This document shows, piece after piece, positions 5,653 to 8,482 of a stretch of DNA of 8,482 nt. The notes under the pieces are model-generated. The model was not told the DNA's origin, did not search any database, and worked only from the letters and a program-made list of their open reading frames with translations. Source of the DNA: a bacterium (GTDB lineage: Bacteria; Patescibacteria; Paceibacteria; UBA9973); contig JAKALG010000030.1 of the NCBI GenBank assembly GCA_021813235.1, positions 1 to 8,482 of the forward strand, written 5' to 3'. The position numbers and the translations under genes were made by a program. Positions within the stretch are counted from its first letter, which is position 1, and the number at the start of each line of letters is the position of its first letter.

Positions 5653-5862
5653 TTAGAAAAAAGAAGCAATCCTCCAGCTGGAAGAAGAAAGAAATTTCTT
5701 GAAGAAACCTTGTCTGTTGTGGTAGCGAACTTTCTTCAAGAGAAGTTTGTGATCTCTGGCTTCTCTGAAATATTCCTCCCCACGAAGGATCTTCATATCA
5801 ATGATTCTGTTAATTCTTTGTATCTCCTTTTCAATTGTTTTTAAATATTGTTTTTGTGACAT
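5653..5862 (-). CDS. Small basic protein, first gene of the lexA operon
   Basis: I do not recognise a named family. The 69-residue product begins MSQKQYLKTIEKEIQRINRIIDMKILRGEEYFREARDHKL (split here: residues 1-20 helix-forming and charged, 21-40 containing the ILRGEEYFREA segment). Residues 1-50 look like two amphipathic helices. The tail is Lys/Phe/Ser-rich and ends SWRIASFF. There is no membrane segment or Cys/His cluster. It is the promoter-proximal gene behind the LexA-box promoter and lies 3 nt before lexA, so it should be SOS-induced with lexA. That position suggests a role tied to the SOS response or to lexA translation, but nothing in the sequence proves a function. No Shine-Dalgarno precedes the ATG at 5862. 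Confidence 0.7.
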   Translation of the reverse strand: MSQKQYLKTIEKEIQRINRIIDMKILRGEEYFREARDHKLLLKKVRYHNRQGFFKKFLSSSSWRIASFF

Positions 5863-5873
5863 GGTTTTGAATA

Positions 5874-5933
5874 TAGGCCTTAGGAAATTTAGGCTCTAGG
5901 CTTTAGCTTTTTTCTGCTAGTGCCTAAGGCCTA
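5874..5933. repeat. TAGGC-rich inverted repeat in the lexA-operon leader
   Basis: TAGGCCTTAGG (5874-5884) and CCTAAGGCCTA (5923-5933) are perfect complements enclosing 38 nt. The inner arms (TAGGC, TAGC against GCTA, GCC) continue the symmetry imperfectly. Short units TAGGC/GCCTA occur six or more times from 5874 to 5947. The element lies in the roughly 97-nt untranslated leader of the SOS transcript and would fold into a long hairpin there. Confidence 0.5.
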
Positions 5934-5965
5934 GTTGCCTAGTGCCTGTTATTTGTAATGCATAT

Positions 5966-5994
5966 ATCATAAGTGAACGCTCGTTCACTGTCAA
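5966..5994 (-). promoter_or_regulatory. SOS promoter of the lexA operon
   Basis: On the minus strand TTGACA (5994-5989) and TATGAT (5971-5966) are separated by exactly 17 bp. The consensus -35 and 5-of-6 -10 make this one of the strongest promoters in the window. The start point is near 5959. The spacer is almost entirely the LexA operator, so bound repressor would block RNA polymerase directly. Confidence 0.88.
5972..5989. promoter_or_regulatory. LexA box (SOS operator)
   Basis: AGTGAACG and CGTTCACT are perfect 8-bp complements separated by CT. The core GAACgctcGTTC fits the GAAC-N4-GTTC operator used by LexA of Gram-positive type rather than the CTGT-N8-ACAG of Proteobacteria. It is the only such site I found in the window and it lies before the lexA operon. 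Confidence 0.88.
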
Positions 5995-6004
5995 TAAGCA
6001 AAAC

Positions 6005-6013
6005 TGTGGATAA
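6005..6013 (-). promoter_or_regulatory. Single DnaA-box-like site
   Basis: The minus strand reads TTATCCACA, an exact match to the DnaA box consensus TTATNCACA. It stands alone, 11 bp upstream of the lexA -35 box, next to a 7-bp GAGAAGG/CCTTCTC inverted repeat (6017-6035). One box does not make an origin. Control of the lexA operon by DnaA is possible but unproven, and chance is not excluded. Confidence 0.35.
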
Positions 6014-6077
6014 CTGGAGAAGGCCGGCCCTTCTCTTCTCTTGTATAAAATACCTATATAAATAAAGGTTTAAATAC

Positions 6078-6106
6078 TTGACTTTTTACTTCAATTATGC
6101 TATACT
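6078..6106 (+). promoter_or_regulatory. Strong extended -10 promoter of the small membrane gene
   Basis: TTGACT (6078-6083), a 17-bp spacer and TATACT (6101-6106), preceded by TGC, form a near-consensus promoter with an extended -10. The expected start is about 6113. An inverted repeat TATACT-gttt-AGTATA (6101-6116) covers the -10 box and start point and could be an operator. Confidence 0.8.
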
Positions 6107-6131
6107 GTTTAGTATAAAGTTCTTCGATAAA

Positions 6132-6182
6132 GTTGGTTGATGTTGTGAGCACAGCTTCCCTGTCTTCACACAATCAACCAAC
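6132..6182 (+). ncRNA. Long leader hairpin upstream of the 69-residue membrane ORF
   Basis: GTTGGTTGAT (6132-6141) pairs perfectly with ATCAACCAAC (6173-6182). After a 2x2 internal loop, TGTGA pairs with TCACA, a G-U pair and a C-C mismatch follow, and ACAG pairs with CTGT around the loop CTTCC (6155-6159). About 20 pairs form one rod-like stem in the 5' leader. The loop bases TTCC are complementary to GGAA (6189-6192) of the ribosome binding site. A regulatory or mRNA-stabilising role is inferred; no known RNA family is recognised. Confidence 0.6.
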
Positions 6183-6184
6183 AT

Positions 6185-6191
6185 AAAAGGA
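6185..6191 (+). promoter_or_regulatory. Ribosome binding site, the clearest in the window
   Basis: AAAAGGA ends 8 nt before the ATG at 6200. Most other genes here have no Shine-Dalgarno, so this site stands out and supports the small ORF that follows. Confidence 0.65.
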
Positions 6192-6199
6192 AAAGAATA

Positions 6200-6409
6200 A
6201 TGAAAAAGTTATTTATTTATGTAGTAATATACATTGCTGGATTATACGTAGTATCGGCAATGGCAGGGATAGTTATAAATAATTACTCTACTCTGCCACA
6301 GGAATTTCAGACCCTAAGAACTATCGTTTGGGTCTCAATTTCAATAATCATGGTTTTCTTTCCCATGATAATCGATGACGAAAGAAAATTGTTGTTGATT
6401 ATAAAATAA
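6200..6409 (+). CDS. Small two-helix membrane protein, unknown function
   Basis: The 69-residue product has two hydrophobic segments, about 4-26 (LFIYVVIYIAGLYVVSAMAG) and 42-59 (IVWVSISIIMVFFPMII), joined by a polar loop (NNYSTLPQEFQTLR) and ending DDERKLLLIIK. It is probably an inner-membrane protein with both ends inside. I recognise no family. It is a convincing gene because it has a strong promoter, a clear Shine-Dalgarno at the right spacing and a strong terminator 8 nt after the stop. A long leader hairpin and a palindrome over the -10 box suggest controlled expression. It is transcribed alone, convergent with comM and divergent from the lexA operon. Small hydrophobic products with structured leaders include some type I toxins, but no antisense RNA promoter was found, so that reading is weak. 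Confidence 0.75.
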   Translation: MKKLFIYVVIYIAGLYVVSAMAGIVINNYSTLPQEFQTLRTIVWVSISIIMVFFPMIIDDERKLLLIIK

Positions 6410-6416
6410 AGTTTAT

Positions 6417-6444
6417 AAGCGCGGAAAAATTTTTTCCGCGCTTT
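6417..6444. terminator. Bidirectional intrinsic terminator, membrane ORF / comM
   Basis: AAGCGCGGAAA (6417-6427) pairs with TTTCCGCGCTT (6433-6443) around a 5-nt AT loop. The GC-rich core is followed by T-rich sequence on both strands. It lies between the stop of the plus-strand ORF (6409) and the stop of comM (6453), so it can end both convergent transcripts. Confidence 0.85.
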
Positions 6445-6452
6445 ATTCGTTT

Positions 6453-8006
6453 CTATGCATTCACTTTCGGTCTATATTGTATCGCCTCAAGGATATGATT
6501 TGAATTTACTTCCGGAGAATTCTCAAGGTCGGCAATAGTGCGAGCGATTTTGATGACTCGATGATAAGCACGAGCAGAGAGAGCAAGACGTTCTGCACTG
6601 TCATCTAAAAGATTTCTCACTTTCTCTGGAAGCTTCACCATACTGGTTAAATCTTTCACATTCATTTCGCTGTTCGTTTTTATATTTCTGCCAGCTTTTT
6701 CAAATCTTTTCTCTTGAATTCTGCGCGCATTTTCTACTCTTCTTTTTATACTTTCACTTTGCTCACTTTTATTTTTATCTCCCTCCTCCCCTAACTTTTT
6801 ATAATCAACATTTCCGACAGAGACCCACAAATCTATACGATCCATTATCGGGCCAGACAATTTTCTTTTATATCTATCTAAATCCGACGGTCGACAAATG
6901 CAAACTTTTTGTTTGTTGCCAGTATTTCCGCACGGACAAGGATTCATGGCAGCCACTAGAATAAAATTGGAAGGAAATTGAGCAGTTCCTTTCGAACGAG
7001 AAATAGAAACGATATTATCTTCTAAGGGTTGTCGCAAGGACTCAATCACTCTTTTTTCAAACTCTGGAAATTCATCCAAAAAAAGCACGCCTTTATGAGC
7101 CAGAGTCACTTCTCCAGGTTTCGGATAAGTTCCACCTCCAATAATAGAGACATAAGAAGAAGTGTGATGCGGAGAACGGAAAGGCGGGGCGGAAACGAGT
7201 TCGCCTCGCGTCACTCCTGCCACAGAATGTATACCTGTAATTTCCAAAACATCTTCCAAACTCAAATCTGGTAGCAATTGCGAGAAAGCTCTGGCGAGCA
7301 TCGTCTTGCCGGTACCAGGTGGGCCATACATGGCGATGTTGTGTCCACCAGCAGCTGCTATTTCCAAACCCCTTTTTGCTCCTTCTTGTCCTTTGATATC
7401 AGAAAAGTCAGAATTTCTTTTTTCTTTTTTATAAACAACTTCCGTTTTTGGTTGCACTTTGATTTTTTTATTTTTCTCAACTCCTTTTTCTTCATTTATA
7501 TGTTCTACGACTTCTTTCAACGTCTCTGCACCGAAAATTTTTATACCATCAATGAGCGCTGCCTCAACTGCATTTTCTTTCGGAAGATAAACTTCTTCAT
7601 ATCCTGCCCTTTTCGCTTCCATCACCAGAGGAAGCGCGCCTCGGATGCGTCGCAAGGTGCCGTCGAGCCCAAGCTCGCCTAGAAAAATCTTTTTTTCTGA
7701 ATTAAACTGCAAATCATCCGCCGCTAAAAGATAGGAGAGAGCAATAGCAAGGTCAAAAAACGGCCCTTCTTTTTTAAGATCGGCCGGTGAAAGAGAAACG
7801 ATTATCTTTTGATTTTTAGCTTTAGGAGATTTGAAACCAGAATTTTTAATAGCGGAACTGACTCTATCTTTTGATTCATTTACAGCATTATCTGGCAAAC
7901 CGACAACATTAAAAGTGTGCAATCCACGCGACAAATCAACCTCGATTGTGACGATAGTTCCCGAAAGGAGGTTTACTTGTGCCGAATAAACTCTTGCGAA
8001 AGACAT
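6453..8006 (-). CDS. comM: ComM/YifB family AAA+ ATPase (Mg-chelatase-like)
   Basis: Proteins of this family are hexameric helicases; ComM promotes branch migration when transformed single-stranded DNA recombines with the chromosome. The 517 residues match the family (about 506 in E. coli YifB). An N-terminal Lon-protease-like ChlI domain spans about 1-170 (FNVVGLPDNAVNESKDRV; SLSPADLKKEGPFFDLAIAL), without evident peptidase function. A Lys-rich linker covers about 170-198. The AAA+ domain has Walker A GPPGTGKT (228-235), the conserved RSPHHTSS (278-285), Walker B GVLFLDEF (306-313), sensor segment AAMNPCPCG (352-360) with a second cysteine pair CIC (369-371) that may bind metal, and the arginine-finger region GPIMDRID (385-392). 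The C-terminal Mg-chelatase domain is about 415-517. It lies downstream of the dksA-like gene with a long inverted repeat between them. No Shine-Dalgarno precedes the ATG at 8006. Confidence 0.95.
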   Translation of the reverse strand: MSFARVYSAQVNLLSGTIVTIEVDLSRGLHTFNVVGLPDNAVNESKDRVSSAIKNSGFKSPKAKNQKIIVSLSPADLKKEGPFFDLAIALSYLLAADDLQFNSEKKIFLGELGLDGTLRRIRGALPLVMEAKRAGYEEVYLPKENAVEAALIDGIKIFGAETLKEVVEHINEEKGVEKNKKIKVQPKTEVVYKKEKRNSDFSDIKGQEGAKRGLEIAAAGGHNIAMYGPPGTGKTMLARAFSQLLPDLSLEDVLEITGIHSVAGVTRGELVSAPPFRSPHHTSSYVSIIGGGTYPKPGEVTLAHKGVLFLDEFPEFEKRVIESLRQPLEDNIVSISRSKGTAQFPSNFILVAAMNPCPCGNTGNKQKVCICRPSDLDRYKRKLSGPIMDRIDLWVSVGNVDYKKLGEEGDKNKSEQSESIKRRVENARRIQEKRFEKAGRNIKTNSEMNVKDLTSMVKLPEKVRNLLDDSAERLALSARAYHRVIKIARTIADLENSPEVNSNHILEAIQYRPKVNA

Positions 8007-8021
8007 AAAATAAATAAATCC

Positions 8022-8121
8022 AGCAAATCACAGAAATCAAAAATTTTTGAGCCTTCGCCCTCGGGGGCATAAGGACAGGGGACCAACACGACTCTTAAAA
8101 TTTTTATTTCTGTAATTTGCT
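8022..8121 (-). repeat. Long inverted repeat between dksA-like gene and comM
   Basis: Arms 8022-8048 and 8095-8121 are complementary over about 26 positions (AGCAAATnACAGAAAT then AAAAATTTT), with one bulged base and one substitution. That substitution pairs as G-U in minus-strand RNA but as C-A in plus-strand RNA, so the hairpin forms better in the dksA-comM transcript. The roughly 46-nt centre holds a GC-rich hairpin (CCTT-GCCC-CCGA-GGGC-AAGG on the minus strand). The outer arm overlaps the dksA-like stop codon, and an AT-rich, T-heavy stretch follows it. It may act as terminator, attenuator or mRNA-stabilising element, or be a palindromic mobile repeat. Confidence 0.6.
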
Positions 8122-8482
8122 AACCATTCAAATGCTTCTTGCACGTCTTGGCCGCAGGATTGGCTTCCATACGATCCATCTCAATATCTTTTTTACAAAC
8201 TTCGCATTTACCGAAAGATTCCCTGCCTATTCCTTTTATTGAACTCAAAATACTCTTTAGTCTTGCCTCTAAAGTCTTTATCATTGTGCTTCTAGCTTCA
8301 AAATCTTCAAATCTATCAGCCATATCATTCTGATCTGACTCTCTTGAATTTAATTCCTCGGGAACAGCTTCCCATTCATTTGTTTCTGGATTTAATTTTC
8401 CAATATCTTGAATCTGTTCAAGCAAAACATCCCTCTCTCCTTCCAGTTTTTCTTTAATTTTCTTTTTGTATAGCTTGTGTTC
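8120..8482 (-). CDS. TraR/DksA-type zinc-finger protein, 5' end off window
   Basis: The frame is open to the right edge, so the true start lies outside the window; 120 residues are visible. The visible part starts EHKLYKKKIKEKLEGERDVL, a charged helix typical of the coiled-coil arm of this family. It passes through NEWEAVPEELN and DMADRFEDFEARS, then a second helix (TLEARLKSILSSIKGI). The C-terminal zinc finger is GKCEVCKKDIEMDRMEANPA followed by AKTCKKHLNG, with spacing C-X2-C-X17-C-X2-H. His replaces the fourth Cys. DksA relatives bind the secondary channel of RNA polymerase and modulate rRNA and stress promoters; whether this member does so is inferred. A TTG at 8425 lies in frame but is internal to the conserved helix, so I do not take it as the start. 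comM follows on the same strand. Confidence 0.88.
   Translation of the reverse strand, partial: EHKLYKKKIKEKLEGERDVLLEQIQDIGKLNPETNEWEAVPEELNSRESDQNDMADRFEDFEARSTMIKTLEARLKSILSSIKGIGRESFGKCEVCKKDIEMDRMEANPAAKTCKKHLNG

Noticed and set aside
5485..5844. Plus-strand 119-residue ORF opposite lexA and the small ORF
   Set aside because: It is antisense to two genes with clear coding or context support, lacks a promoter or binding site and resembles no family.
6005..6013. Replication origin based on the DnaA box
   Set aside because: Only one box is present, with no clustered boxes and no dnaA or dnaN gene nearby.
7278..7682. Plus-strand 134-residue ORF inside comM
   Set aside because: It is antisense to the AAA+ core and linker, and its Phe-rich low-complexity segments mirror the Lys-rich comM linker.
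1..8482. UGA recoding as in Gracilibacteria or Absconditabacteria
   Set aside because: No in-frame TGA is needed in any gene, and one gene ends naturally at TGA, so the standard code suffices.
1..8482. CRISPR array, rRNA, tRNA or insertion sequence
   Set aside because: No regularly spaced direct repeats, no recognisable RNA gene and no transposase were seen on either strand.

Overview
The window is AT-rich and gene-dense. It looks like a small-genome bacterium, most likely of the Candidate Phyla Radiation (Patescibacteria/Parcubacteria). Support for this is: AT-rich codons, short intergenic gaps, very few Shine-Dalgarno sites, several starts placed at or just after a -10 box (leaderless or nearly so), a TraR/DksA protein whose fourth zinc ligand is His, and a small basic protein directly upstream of lexA. 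Stop codons are TAA or TAG except for one TGA. The taxon is an inference.

Layout, left to right. (1) 1-269, minus strand: a partial hydrophobic ORF and a small two-helix membrane protein of PGPGW type. (2) 348-947, plus: clpP, divergent from the first pair and apparently leaderless. (3) 1027-1320, minus: an unrecognised secreted-like protein with its own -10 box and a terminator. (4) 1491-3020, plus: rny (RNase Y), with a hairpin that would bury its start codon. (5) 3245-3517, plus: an HU gene lying between two multibranched inverted-repeat structures. (6) 3622-5044, minus: a compact restriction-modification pair, a small Q-x-K type PD-(D/E)XK nuclease followed by an overlapping C5-cytosine methyltransferase. 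(7) 5080-5862, minus: a 69-residue protein and lexA, behind a near-consensus promoter whose 17-bp spacer is almost entirely a LexA box. (8) 6200-6409, plus: a small membrane protein behind a strong extended -10 promoter and a long leader hairpin. (9) 6453-8006, minus: a comM/yifB AAA+ ATPase. (10) 8120-8482, minus: a TraR/DksA protein running off the right edge, separated from comM by another long inverted repeat.

How the genes fit together. ClpP (proteolysis) and RNase Y (mRNA decay) are housekeeping turnover enzymes. HU organises the nucleoid. LexA runs an autoregulated SOS switch that also covers the 69-residue gene. No terminator is visible between lexA and the nuclease gene 36 nt downstream, so the restriction-modification pair could receive SOS-dependent readthrough besides using its own extended -10 promoter. 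comM is a competence/recombination ATPase, and its family acts with incoming DNA. The part most likely to hold something undescribed is the combination of a Q-x-K nuclease/methylase module attached to an SOS operon and several branched palindromic intergenic elements.
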